Assembly: GCA_017936185.1 (NCBI GenBank)
Contig: JAGBGA010000073.1
Coordinates: 1 to 9,418 of the forward strand
Length of the DNA stretch: 9,418 nucleotides
DNA from: Alphaproteobacteria bacterium
Lineage (GTDB): Bacteria > Pseudomonadota > Alphaproteobacteria > Rs-D84
Reading direction: 5' to 3'
Below are positions 1-6,629 of the stretch, piece after piece. The position numbers and the translations under genes were made by a program. How positions within the stretch are numbered: position 1 is the first letter of the stretch; the number at the start of each line of letters is the position of its first letter. Under the pieces are notes generated by a model. It was given only the letters and a program-made list of their open reading frames with translations, had not been told where the DNA came from and did not search any database.

Positions 1-150
1 ACTTCGTTAAAACTTCGTGGTGCAGGCACAACTTCGTTAAAACTTCGTGGTGCAGGCACAACTTCGTTAAAACTTCGTGGTGCAGGCACAACTTCGTTAA
101 AACTTCGTGGTGCAGGCACAACTTCGTTAAAACTTCGTGGTGCAGGCAAA
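1..150 (+). repeat. Five tandem copies of a 30-bp unit
   Basis: Units begin at 1, 31, 61, 91 and 121. The first four are identical, and the fifth differs only at position 149 (C to A). Each unit also contains an internal echo, with ACTTCGT occurring twice about 11 bases apart. There are no unique spacers, so this is a minisatellite-type direct array and not a CRISPR. The period is a multiple of three, so a reading frame passes through all copies unchanged. The near-perfect identity suggests recent expansion or homogenisation. The array starts in phase with the window edge and may continue outside it. Confidence 0.97.
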
Positions 151-156
151 GAGTAA
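1..156 (+). CDS. 3' end of a protein with a C-terminal decapeptide repeat (partial)
   Basis: In frame 1 the array translates as TSLKLRGAGT four times, then TSLKLRGAGKE and a TAA at 154-156. The frame therefore closes two codons after the repeats and before the tRNA gene, as expected for a real C-terminus. The peptide is basic (one Lys and one Arg per unit) and rich in Gly, Thr and Ser, with no cysteine or aromatic residue. The 5' end lies outside the window, so no domain can be named. Because the unit length is divisible by three, frame 3 and two minus-strand frames are also open across the array, so being open is weak evidence; the well-placed stop is the main argument. The alternative is a non-coding intergenic minisatellite. 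I do not recognise a family. Confidence 0.4.
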   Translation, partial: TSLKLRGAGTTSLKLRGAGTTSLKLRGAGTTSLKLRGAGTTSLKLRGAGKE

Positions 157-186
157 GTGTGTTTTCTTGGGGGGGATTTTTTTTAG

Positions 187-263
<77 letters not shown>

Positions 264-277
264 ATTAAACTTTTGTG

Positions 278-306
278 ATTATGTATCTTTTTATTTTAAA
301 AATCAA
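278..306 (-). promoter_or_regulatory. Promoter of tRNA-Pro
   Basis: On the minus strand TTGATT (301-306) and CATAAT (278-283) are separated by exactly 17 bases, a good sigma-70-type match. Transcription would start near 271, about 8 nt before the mature tRNA 5' end at 263, giving the short leader usual for tRNA genes. Confidence 0.55.
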
Positions 307-424
307 TCGTTGTTTTATCGGGTGTGTGTTTTTTCTTTGTTGTATGCATAAAGTGTGCTTGTGTGCTGGGGGGGCAAGGACGGGTGCTTGTATTGCCAAT
401 TTGTAATTTTTTTGTGCGGGGGAC

Positions 425-453
425 TTGTTTTTTTGGGTTTTTCGTTCCATATT
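425..453 (+). promoter_or_regulatory. Possible promoter of the acyl-CoA synthetase gene
   Basis: TTGTTT (425-430) and CATATT (448-453) are 17 bases apart, which would place the start near 460 and leave a roughly 20-nt leader containing the Shine-Dalgarno AAAGGA (469-474). The boxes are imperfect and the region is very T/G-rich, so a chance match is possible. The rest of 307-424 shows G runs but no gene or convincing RNA fold. Confidence 0.35.
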
Positions 454-480
454 ATTTGTGTTTGAACGAAAGGAATTAAT

Positions 481-2172
481 ATGTTCGCATTACGATTTTT
501 GAACAAAGATAAATTTGATAATTATGATGACTATGTTCAAAATGCAGCGCCGAATGTGCCGGAAAACTTTAACTTTGCGTATGATGTTGTTGATGTTATT
601 GCGCGTGAAACACCCGATAAAGTCGCAATTATTTGGATGAACGATTCGGGGGATAAAAAAGTAATTACTTTTAAAATGCTGGCCCAGATGTCAAGTGCAG
701 TCGCAAATTTCTTGGGCGAACGTGGAATGAAAAAAGGGGATACGGTGTTGCTTTTTATGCGGCGCCGTTGGGAATATTGGGTGCTGATGATGGCGATGCA
801 CAAGTTGGGCGTAATTCCAATACCGTCGACAAATCAGCTGAAATCAGAAGATATTAAGTACAGAATAAAGGCCGCAGATGTGCATACGGTGATTGCGTTC
901 GATGATGGGGCAATTATTTCAGAAATAAAAAATGCAATCGGCGATAATGAAAATGTGCAACTGATTAACTGTGACGAAGTGGCAAAGGCCTGTGAAACGT
1001 TCCCAAAAGAAATAGAACGTGTGCCAAACGAAAATACAGATACGATGGTTGTGTACTTTACAAGTGGTACAACGGATTTGCCGAAAATGGTGGCCCATAA
1101 TTTTGCGTATCCGTTGGGGCATATTAATACCGCTGTGTTTTGGCAGCAGTTGACCGATGGTGATATTCACTTTACGTTGTCGGAATCGGGTTGGGCAAAG
1201 TGTTCGTGGGGTAAAATGTATGGCCAATGGTTGGCCGGCGCAACGGTGTTTGTGTTTGACTTTTCACGTGTGTTCACAGCGCGCGATTTGTTAAAGGCTA
1301 TTTCGGAAAATCGGGTTACGTCTTTTTGTGCGCCACCGACGGCATACAAGATGATGATAAATACAGATATGACAAAATATGACTTGTCCGCATTGAAAAA
1401 AGCAGAAGTCGCAGGTGAAGCGTTAAACCCAGAAGTCTATGAACGGTTCTTGGAATTTACGGGAATTAAAATGCGCGAAGGGTTTGGGCAAACAGAAACG
1501 TGCGTGATGGTCTTTAATAATCAATGGATTGAACCAAAGCCAGGGTCAATGGGAATGCCCGCCGCAGGTTGGAATATTCAATTGACAGATGAACGTGGAC
1601 GCGCAATTTCAGAACCAAATACAGTTGGTGAAATTTGTGTCTTGGTCAAAGATAAAAAGCCGTTGGGATTGTTCCAGGGGTATCACAAAAACGATAAACA
1701 AACCGAAGCGGTATATCGTGACGGTTTTTACCGTACAGGTGATATGGCGTATCGTGATGAAGATGGGTACTTTTGGTTCGTGGGAAGAAATGATGACTTG
1801 ATTAAGTCAAGTGGATACAGGGTCAGTCCGTTCGAAGTCGAATCGGTGTTGCTGGAACATCCGGCGGTGCGCGAAGTCGCCGTTACAGGCGTGCCAGACC
1901 CATCGCGCGGGCAAGCCGTTAAGGCAACAATCGTGCTGAATAAATATTTCCAGGCAACAGATGTTCTTGTTCGGCAATTACAGGATTATGTAAAATCGCA
2001 TACGGCGCACTATAAAAGCCCGCGCGTTATCGAATTTGTCGATGCGTTGCCAATGACAATCAGTGGTAAAATCAGACGCGCACTTATACGTACGCTTGAC
2101 AGTGCCAAGGAATCAATTGTTGACCCAATTAAAAATTCAATTGGATTGGGTAAAGAAGATGAAGAAAAATAA
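481..2172 (+). CDS. AMP-forming acyl-CoA synthetase, medium-chain (MACS) type
   Basis: This enzyme activates a carboxylic acid with ATP to an acyl-adenylate and then forms the CoA thioester in the cytoplasm. At 563 aa it has the usual family length. Visible ANL-superfamily motifs, in order, are the ATP-binding loop YFTSGTTDLPK (192-202), EGFGQTE (333-339), YRTGD (417-421), GRNDDLIKSSGYR (435-447) at the hinge to the C-terminal domain, and PMTISGKIRR (524-533) with the catalytic Lys530. The tryptophan-rich segment around SGWAKCSWGKMYGQW (236-250) also fits the MACS group. The exact chain length cannot be read from sequence; acetate, propionate, butyrate or longer acids are possible. Oddly, the normally invariant Gly of the ATP loop is Asp199. 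The start is supported by AAAGGA 6 nt upstream. The gene is monocistronic, ending at a hairpin terminator shared with the converging gene. Confidence 0.93.
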   Translation: MFALRFLNKDKFDNYDDYVQNAAPNVPENFNFAYDVVDVIARETPDKVAIIWMNDSGDKKVITFKMLAQMSSAVANFLGERGMKKGDTVLLFMRRRWEYWVLMMAMHKLGVIPIPSTNQLKSEDIKYRIKAADVHTVIAFDDGAIISEIKNAIGDNENVQLINCDEVAKACETFPKEIERVPNENTDTMVVYFTSGTTDLPKMVAHNFAYPLGHINTAVFWQQLTDGDIHFTLSESGWAKCSWGKMYGQWLAGATVFVFDFSRVFTARDLLKAISENRVTSFCAPPTAYKMMINTDMTKYDLSALKKAEVAGEALNPEVYERFLEFTGIKMREGFGQTETCVMVFNNQWIEPKPGSMGMPAAGWNIQLTDERGRAISEPNTVGEICVLVKDKKPLGLFQGYHKNDKQTEAVYRDGFYRTGDMAYRDEDGYFWFVGRNDDLIKSSGYRVSPFEVESVLLEHPAVREVAVTGVPDPSRGQAVKATIVLNKYFQATDVLVRQLQDYVKSHTAHYKSPRVIEFVDALPMTISGKIRRALIRTLDSAKESIVDPIKNSIGLGKEDEEK

Positions 2173-2200
2173 AAAAATGGGCAATCGCCCATTTTTTTTT
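2171..2200. terminator. Bidirectional hairpin terminator
   Basis: AATGGGC (2176-2182) pairs with GCCCATT (2187-2193) around a 4-base loop. The stem is extended by an A run on the left and a T run on the right (2192-2200). It lies between two converging genes and overlaps the stop codons of both, so it can terminate in both directions. Confidence 0.9.
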
Positions 2201-2789
2201 AAAATAAACTGATTAAACATATCCCAAGGCCCGCCGCAATAATTGCGCCAATGGTCAGGGGCCAAAAGTAACGCTTTACAATTGCGTTCGCGCGTTCCTG
2301 GAAAAAGTAAAGAAGGGTGGCGATTATCGCAAAGCGACCAGTGCGGAACAACGCAGATACAAATAAAAACAGCCATATTGGATAACCGATAAACCCCAGC
2401 CATATCGCCAATAACTTGTACGGAATTGGGGTAACCGCCGTTAAAACAATTATTAATATGCCGTATTTGGTGAACATTGGCTTTATCGTCGTTTCGATTA
2501 ATTCGGGGTTTGAAAATGTTTCAATTAACCAAATGCCAACAGAATCATAAAGCCACATTCCAATCATGTATGCCAATGCACCACCAACCAATGAACCCAA
2601 AGATGCCGCGATTGTAATTGGAACGGCGCGACGCTTGTTCGCAATGATTGGTGGGGTCATAAAGACTTCGGGTGGGATAAACAAAAATATCGATTCGCAA
2701 ATTGTTAATAAAAATACAACCCATGAATAGCCGCGTGATTCAGATTTCTTTAAGATATATTCCGAAAATTTCATTCCCTTGTTCCCCAT
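2199..2789 (-). CDS. VTT-domain (DedA/YqaA-like) inner-membrane protein
   Basis: This 196-aa integral membrane protein has about five hydrophobic segments, near residues 21-40, 55-80, 108-131, 134-160 and 172-195. Family features are visible: an ESIFLFIPPEVF segment (about 32-43), a small-residue stretch GSLVGGALAYMIG (about 65-77), and VTPIPYK (about 118-124) followed by FRTGRF (about 148-153). They match the VTT fold of alphaproteobacterial YqaA-family/DedA proteins. DedA relatives are linked to undecaprenyl-phosphate or phospholipid translocation and to proton-motive-force homeostasis, but the specific substrate here is unknown. The longest frame is given. The ATG at 2789 has no Shine-Dalgarno, whereas the in-frame ATG at 2774 (Met6) has GGGGA about 8 nt upstream, so the true start may be 2774. 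The gene is transcribed divergently from rbfA. Confidence 0.88.
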   Translation of the reverse strand: MGNKGMKFSEYILKKSESRGYSWVVFLLTICESIFLFIPPEVFMTPPIIANKRRAVPITIAASLGSLVGGALAYMIGMWLYDSVGIWLIETFSNPELIETTIKPMFTKYGILIIVLTAVTPIPYKLLAIWLGFIGYPIWLFLFVSALFRTGRFAIIATLLYFFQERANAIVKRYFWPLTIGAIIAAGLGICLISLF

Positions 2790-2812
2790 TGTTTGTGAAA
2801 AAAATTTACTTG

Positions 2813-2841
2813 ATTGTAAATTATAAAATATTATTTTACAA
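2813..2841 (-). promoter_or_regulatory. Promoter of the VTT-domain gene, half of a symmetric divergent pair
   Basis: On the minus strand TTGTAA (2836-2841) and TACAAT (2813-2818) are 17 bases apart. The start would fall near 2806, giving a leader of about 17 nt to the ATG at 2789. The boxes overlap those of the opposing rbfA promoter. Confidence 0.5.
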
Positions 2842-2842
2842 T
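2814..2842 (+). promoter_or_regulatory. Promoter of rbfA, half of a symmetric divergent pair
   Basis: TTGTAA (2814-2819) and TACAAT (2837-2842) are 17 bases apart, with a start expected near 2849. The leader carries the Shine-Dalgarno AGAGGG (2859-2864), 5 nt before the rbfA ATG. ATTGTAAA (2813-2820) and TTTACAAT (2835-2842) form an inverted repeat, so the same boxes read identically on the other strand. Confidence 0.5.
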
Positions 2843-2869
2843 TAAATTAACCAGTAACAGAGGGCGCGT

Positions 2870-3217
2870 ATGCCAAAAAAACAATTTAATTCAAATCGCG
2901 GCGAACGTGTCGCAAGTAAAGTTCAAACATTGGTCGCGGAAATTCTTCGTGATAATTGGGGGGATGATGCGCTGATTTCAGGGGTGTCTTTGGTGGGAAG
3001 TGTGGCACATGGGGGATTACAATTTGTGCGATTGTTTTACTATACGCGTAACCAAGATGTTAATGCGGTGCAGAAAAGACTTGATGAAGTGACGCGTATG
3101 GTGCGATTTGAATTGGCCGCCCGTATGAATCAAAAGTATGTCCCAGATATTAAATTCCAATATGATGATACGTTGGAACGCGCAGCGCGAATCGATGAAT
3201 TGCTGAATAATTTATAA
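2870..3217 (+). CDS. rbfA: 30S ribosome-binding factor A
   Basis: RbfA is a small KH-type protein that binds the 30S subunit and helps mature the 5' end of 16S rRNA; it is important for growth in the cold. At 115 aa it has the usual length. It begins with the family's basic RGERVASKVQTLVAEILRD stretch (about 10-28). It ends with the conserved YVPDIKFQYDDTLERAARID stretch (about 90-109), in which P-x-[IL]-x-F and the D-x-x-x-E-x-x-x-[RK]-I pattern are typical. The start is supported by AGAGGG. In many proteobacteria rbfA lies in the nusA-infB-rbfA-truB cluster; here it stands alone between a membrane-protein gene and lepA, with its own promoter. Confidence 0.93.
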   Translation: MPKKQFNSNRGERVASKVQTLVAEILRDNWGDDALISGVSLVGSVAHGGLQFVRLFYYTRNQDVNAVQKRLDEVTRMVRFELAARMNQKYVPDIKFQYDDTLERAARIDELLNNL

Positions 3218-3231
3218 ATTTGTATTTTGTT

Positions 3232-3300
3232 AAAAAAATCACCTTGCGAATGCGGCAACAGTGTACTAGTATATGCCAAGTATAACCAAGGTGTTTTTTT
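3232..3300 (+). other. Inverted repeat enclosing the lepA promoter and covering its ribosome binding site
   Basis: A7 then T then CACCTTG (3232-3246) is complementary to CAAGGTG followed by T7 (3287-3300), giving 7 G/C-containing pairs plus 7 A-T pairs around a loop of about 40 nt. The right arm contains the lepA Shine-Dalgarno (AAGGTG) and ends at the base before the ATG. In RNA reading through from rbfA it could act as a weak terminator or hide the lepA ribosome binding site. RNA started at the internal promoter lacks the left arm. Confidence 0.45.
3244..3272 (+). promoter_or_regulatory. Promoter of lepA
   Basis: TTGCGA (3244-3249) and TAGTAT (3267-3272) are exactly 17 bases apart. The predicted start near 3279 leaves a leader of about 22 nt that carries AAGGTG 7 nt before the ATG at 3301. 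Confidence 0.5.
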
Positions 3301-5094
3301 ATGAAGCAGGCAAATATCCGTAATTTTTCAATTGTTGCACATATTGACCATGGCAAATCAACACTGTCAGACAGGTTGATTGAATTTACAGGTGGGCTGC
3401 AATCGCGTGAAATGAAGGCCCAGGTCTTGGATTCAATGGATATTGAACGCGAACGCGGTATTACGATTAAAGCACAGACGGTGCGATTGAAATATACTGC
3501 AAAAAATGGTGAAGTGTATCAGTTGAATTTGATGGATACGCCGGGACATGTGGACTTTTCATATGAAGTGTCGCGGTCTTTGGCGGCGTGTGAAGGGGCG
3601 TTGGTTTTGGTGGATGCAACCCAAGGGGTTCAGGCGCAGACACTGGCAAATGCGTATTTGGCGTTGGATAATGATTTGGAAATGTTGCCGGTGTTGAACA
3701 AGATTGATTTGCCGTCAAGTGATGTCGCGGCAACGCGGGAACAGATTGCAGATGTTATTGGTCTGGATGCGAATGAAGCACTGGCGGTGTCGGGCAAGAC
3801 CGGTGATGGGGTGCCAGAATTGCTGGAAGAGATTGTAAATAAGTTGCCGGCGCCACATGGGGATGAAAATGCGTCGACGCGTGCGTTGTTGGTCGATTCG
3901 TGGTATGATTCTTATTTGGGTGTTGTAATTTTGGTGCGCGTGGTTGATGGAATGTTAAGTCGCGGACAAAAAATTAAGTTTATGGCGACGGGTGCCGAAT
4001 ATGTTGTGGATAAAATTGGGTACTTTACGCCAAAAATGGTTAATGTTGATAAACTGCATACCGGGGAAATCGGATTTATTATCACAGGTATGAAAACAAT
4101 TCATGATTGCAAGGTGGGGGATACAATTATTGATGCGCGCGCCGAAGGGGCAACGATGTTGCCGGGATTTAAACCGTCGGTGCCGGTGGTGTTTTCTTCG
4201 TTCTTTCCGGTCGAAGCAGATGATTACCCAACGTTTCGCGAAAGCGCAGAAAAATTGGCGTTAAATGACGCGTCCTTTATGTTTACGGTGGAAAAGTCGT
4301 CTGCGCTGGGGTTTGGGTTGCGCTGTGGATTTTTGGGATTGTTGCATATGGAGATTATCAGCGAACGCTTGGCGCGCGAATTTAACTTGAATTTGATTAA
4401 TACTGTGCCAAGTGTGTTATATAAAATTCATCTTCGTGATGGTTCGGTAATTGACTTGGAAAATCCGGCCGATATGCCAGAGCCAACAAAAATCGCATCA
4501 ATTGAAGAGCCTTGGGTGCGCGCAACAATTATGATGCCAGATAAATATATGGGCGGGATAATGTCGCTGTGTGCAGAACGGCGCGGGGTGCAAGAAAATA
4601 TTTCGTATGTCGGTAATCGGGCGGTGTTGGTATATCAATTGCCGTTGGCAGAAATTGTGTTTGATTTCTATGACCGGGTAAAGTCTATTTCGTCGGGATA
4701 TGCATCGTTTGACTATGTCGTGTATGGGTATCAGGCGTCCGATTTGGTCAAGGTTAATATTCTTGTTAATGAAGAAAATGTCGAACCGTTGTCATTTATG
4801 TGCCATCGGTCGTTCGCAGAAAAACGTGGGCGCCAGATTGTGGAAAAATTAAAAGATTTAATCCCGCGACATCAATTTAAAATACCATTACAGGCCGCAA
4901 TCGGTGGCAAGATTATTGCGCGTGAAACAATTGCTGCGTATCGTAAAGACGTAACGGCAAAATGCTACGGCGGGGATATTACGCGTAAACGTAAATTGTT
5001 GGAAAAGCAGAAAGAAGGTAAAAAACGTATGCGGTCGTTCGGTAATGTAGAAATACCACAGTCGGCGTTTATTAACGCGTTGAAAGTATCGTAA
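3301..5094 (+). CDS. lepA: Translation elongation factor 4 (LepA), ribosomal GTPase
   Basis: LepA (EF4) is a GTPase of the EF-G family that binds ribosomes and affects translation and initiation or assembly efficiency; it is associated partly with the membrane. The 597-aa length is typical. The GTPase motifs are intact: G1 AHIDHGKS (13-20), RGITI of switch I (52-56), DTPGHVD (79-85) with catalytic His83 or its neighbour in PGH, and NKID (133-136). The LepA-specific C-terminus is clear, with [21 protein letters not shown] (about 559-579) followed by [19 protein letters not shown] upstream supports the start. No terminator is visible before the integrase-like gene 25 nt downstream, so the two may be cotranscribed. 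The rbfA-to-lepA gap carries a promoter nested in an inverted repeat. Confidence 0.97.
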   Translation: MKQANIRNFSIVAHIDHGKSTLSDRLIEFTGGLQSREMKAQVLDSMDIERERGITIKAQTVRLKYTAKNGEVYQLNLMDTPGHVDFSYEVSRSLAACEGALVLVDATQGVQAQTLANAYLALDNDLEMLPVLNKIDLPSSDVAATREQIADVIGLDANEALAVSGKTGDGVPELLEEIVNKLPAPHGDENASTRALLVDSWYDSYLGVVILVRVVDGMLSRGQKIKFMATGAEYVVDKIGYFTPKMVNVDKLHTGEIGFIITGMKTIHDCKVGDTIIDARAEGATMLPGFKPSVPVVFSSFFPVEADDYPTFRESAEKLALNDASFMFTVEKSSALGFGLRCGFLGLLHMEIISERLAREFNLNLINTVPSVLYKIHLRDGSVIDLENPADMPEPTKIASIEEPWVRATIMMPDKYMGGIMSLCAERRGVQENISYVGNRAVLVYQLPLAEIVFDFYDRVKSISSGYASFDYVVYGYQASDLVKVNILVNEENVEPLSFMCHRSFAEKRGRQIVEKLKDLIPRHQFKIPLQAAIGGKIIARETIAAYRKDVTAKCYGGDITRKRKLLEKQKEGKKRMRSFGNVEIPQSAFINALKVS

Positions 5095-5119
5095 AAAAAA
5101 TAAAAAAAGGGGGCCAGAT

Positions 5120-6127
5120 ATGGCACACCAGTTCTTTTTTAATCCGTATATATTGGACAATTTGCCGGCGCCGGCGCGTGGCTTTGATGTTGTGCAAGAT
5201 ATTTCAGAACCGCGTCTTCGTATGTATATAACCAGTCGTGGTGTCAAAACGTTCTTTGTGCGTAAACGTGTGCGGGGCAAAGATAAACGAATTTTGATTG
5301 GAAAGTATCCAGATGTTGATATTGAATATGCACGAAGTGCAGTGCCGCAAATCCTTGAAAACGCGTCAAAAAAACCGCCGGTGCGCAGAAAGAAAATAAC
5401 GTTTAAGCAATTTGTTGATTTGTACTTGGCAAATAAAGTGCGACGTGGTGAAGATTCTTATGCGAAATTGGTGCGGGCAATTAATCTTCATTTGGCGGGG
5501 TTGTTTGAAAAAAAGATTTGCGATGTTACCACCGATGATGTGCGGCATGTTGTGAAAAATATTCGTGGGGCGGCAATTGCGGCGCGTATGCAAGAATTGA
5601 TGCAAAGTATTTTTAATTATGCGCTGGATATGGGGTATGTGAAATCAAACCCGGTTGTTGGAATTGAAAAAATTCAACAAACGCGTCGTGTGCGACCGCT
5701 GAATCGGGCGGGGCTGTTGCGATTGGTTGATGCGATTAATGCACTGGAAGATGTTGTGATGCGGTCGGCTTTTTTGATGTTGATATATGGATTTGTGCCG
5801 CGTTCCAAGGTCTTTTCAATGGCGTGGCAGGATTTAGATTTTAATCATGATGTGTGGAATGGGTGGCCGTTATCAAACCGGGCAATCGTTTTGTTGCAAG
5901 ATTTGCCCCAGGATGGTCAATGGGTTTTCCCAAGTCGCGGGGGAATGCATTTAATGGATCCGCGTACCGCATGGCGACGTGTTGCAATGGCGGCCGGGAT
6001 TCCAAATTTAACAATGGATGATGTGTATAAATTCTTGATGCGACGTGTTGTTTGGGCGTCTGATCGTGAAGATTTTCGTAATAATATAAACGAATTGCTT
6101 GATGATATTTTGATAATGGAAAGTTAA
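5120..6127 (+). CDS. Tyrosine-recombinase (P4-type integrase) relative, apparently catalytically dead
   Basis: Three regions of a P4-type integrase are recognisable. These are an N-terminal arm-binding (DUF4102-like) segment with LRMYITSRGVKTFFVRKR and LIGKYPDVDIEYAR (about 33-72), a helical core-binding domain (about 93-180), and a shortened catalytic-like domain (about 190-315). The active site is not preserved. The usual G-x-R-x-x-E box reads GFVPRSK (224-230), the strand pair carrying the catalytic Lys is missing between DFNHDVWNG (240-248) and WPLSNRA, the H-x-x-R box reads TMDDVYK (298-304), and the protein ends without a nucleophilic Tyr or an LGH-type motif. At 335 aa it is shorter than the roughly 400-aa family norm. 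The frame is intact, AAGGGGG precedes the ATG, and base use resembles its neighbours, so it looks maintained rather than decaying. It may bind DNA without recombining it. Possible cotranscription with lepA. Confidence 0.75.
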   Translation: MAHQFFFNPYILDNLPAPARGFDVVQDISEPRLRMYITSRGVKTFFVRKRVRGKDKRILIGKYPDVDIEYARSAVPQILENASKKPPVRRKKITFKQFVDLYLANKVRRGEDSYAKLVRAINLHLAGLFEKKICDVTTDDVRHVVKNIRGAAIAARMQELMQSIFNYALDMGYVKSNPVVGIEKIQQTRRVRPLNRAGLLRLVDAINALEDVVMRSAFLMLIYGFVPRSKVFSMAWQDLDFNHDVWNGWPLSNRAIVLLQDLPQDGQWVFPSRGGMHLMDPRTAWRRVAMAAGIPNLTMDDVYKFLMRRVVWASDREDFRNNINELLDDILIMES

Positions 6128-6136
6128 AAGGTAATT

Positions 6137-6174
6137 TGTCAAGTTTTGTTATTGTTTGTTATAAATTCTTGACA
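6137..6174. promoter_or_regulatory. Inverted repeat overlapping the acpP -35 box, operator-like
   Basis: TGTCAAG (6137-6143) and CTTGACA (6168-6174) are perfect inverted copies separated by 24 bases. The right arm includes the -35 hexamer of the acpP promoter. No T run follows, so it does not look like a terminator. It could be a regulator site, or simply a second -35-like box on the minus strand. Confidence 0.3.
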
Positions 6175-6197
6175 TGGTCTGTATAAAATGATAGCTT
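6169..6197 (+). promoter_or_regulatory. Promoter of acpP
   Basis: A consensus TTGACA (6169-6174) lies 17 bases before TAGCTT (6192-6197). The -10 box is weak but keeps the leading TA and final T. The start near 6204 gives a leader of about 55 nt with AAAGGA roughly 9 nt before the ATG. Confidence 0.5.
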
Positions 6198-6258
6198 ATC
6201 GGATAATGACGGTCATGGTATGGACCAAACTATTTAACTAAAACAAAGGAAAAAAGAA

Positions 6259-6495
6259 ATGACAACTTTTGAAAAAGTAAAAAAAATCGTAGCTGAAAAA
6301 CTGGGCGTGCCAGAAGAAAAAGTTACAGAATCTGCAGCGTTCGTTAATGACTTGGGTGCAGACAGCTTGGACGTTGTTGAATTCGTTATGGAAGTTGAAA
6401 AAGAATTCGATATCACAATTCCAGATGATGCCGCTGTAAAATTGGAAAAAGTTGGTGATGCAGTTAAATATATCGATGAACACAAGAAAAACTAA
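6259..6495 (+). CDS. acpP: Acyl carrier protein
   Basis: AcpP carries growing acyl chains on a 4'-phosphopantetheine arm during type II fatty acid synthesis, and donates them for lipid assembly. It is 78 aa and acidic, with the canonical GADSLDVVE motif (33-41); Ser36 is the attachment site for phosphopantetheine. The helix I segment [13 protein letters not shown] and the helix II/III segments [18 protein letters not shown] are standard. It has its own promoter with a consensus -35 and a strong terminator, consistent with abundant separate expression. fabF follows on the same strand, as is common in proteobacteria, although fabD and fabG are absent here. Confidence 0.98.
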   Translation: MTTFEKVKKIVAEKLGVPEEKVTESAAFVNDLGADSLDVVEFVMEVEKEFDITIPDDAAVKLEKVGDAVKYIDEHKKN

Positions 6496-6521
6496 TTATT
6501 TATTGTGTTTATGATTGTTTG

Positions 6522-6553
6522 TCCGCTGTCTTTTTGTACGGCGGATTTTTTTT
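6522..6553 (+). terminator. Terminator of acpP
   Basis: TCCGCTGT (6522-6529) pairs with ACGGCGGA (6538-6545), including one G-T pair, around an 8-base loop, followed by T8 (6546-6553). It is a textbook intrinsic terminator, and it implies that fabF needs its own promoter or read-through. Confidence 0.88.
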
Positions 6554-6629
6554 CTGTATTTTGTTTGCAAAAATGTTTATTATGGTCCTGTATGTTAGTT
6601 AGGTTAACCCTTAGAAAGGATTATAGATT

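Noticed and set aside
1..150. CRISPR array
   Set aside because: The 30-bp units are directly adjacent with no variable spacers, and no cas gene is nearby.
265..450. Minus-strand 61-aa frame between the tRNA and the acyl-CoA synthetase
   Set aside because: No Shine-Dalgarno, low-complexity Lys/Gln/Pro-rich product, and it overlaps the tRNA promoter.
5095..5119. Terminator between lepA and the integrase-like gene
   Set aside because: The 25-nt gap is A-rich with a G run that serves as the Shine-Dalgarno. There is no hairpin or T run.
5120..6127. Frameshift or stop codon causing loss of the integrase C-terminus
   Set aside because: The bases after 6127 and the other frames near the end show no LGH or nucleophilic-Tyr segment, and the missing Lys hairpin and altered Arg/His boxes lie inside an intact frame.
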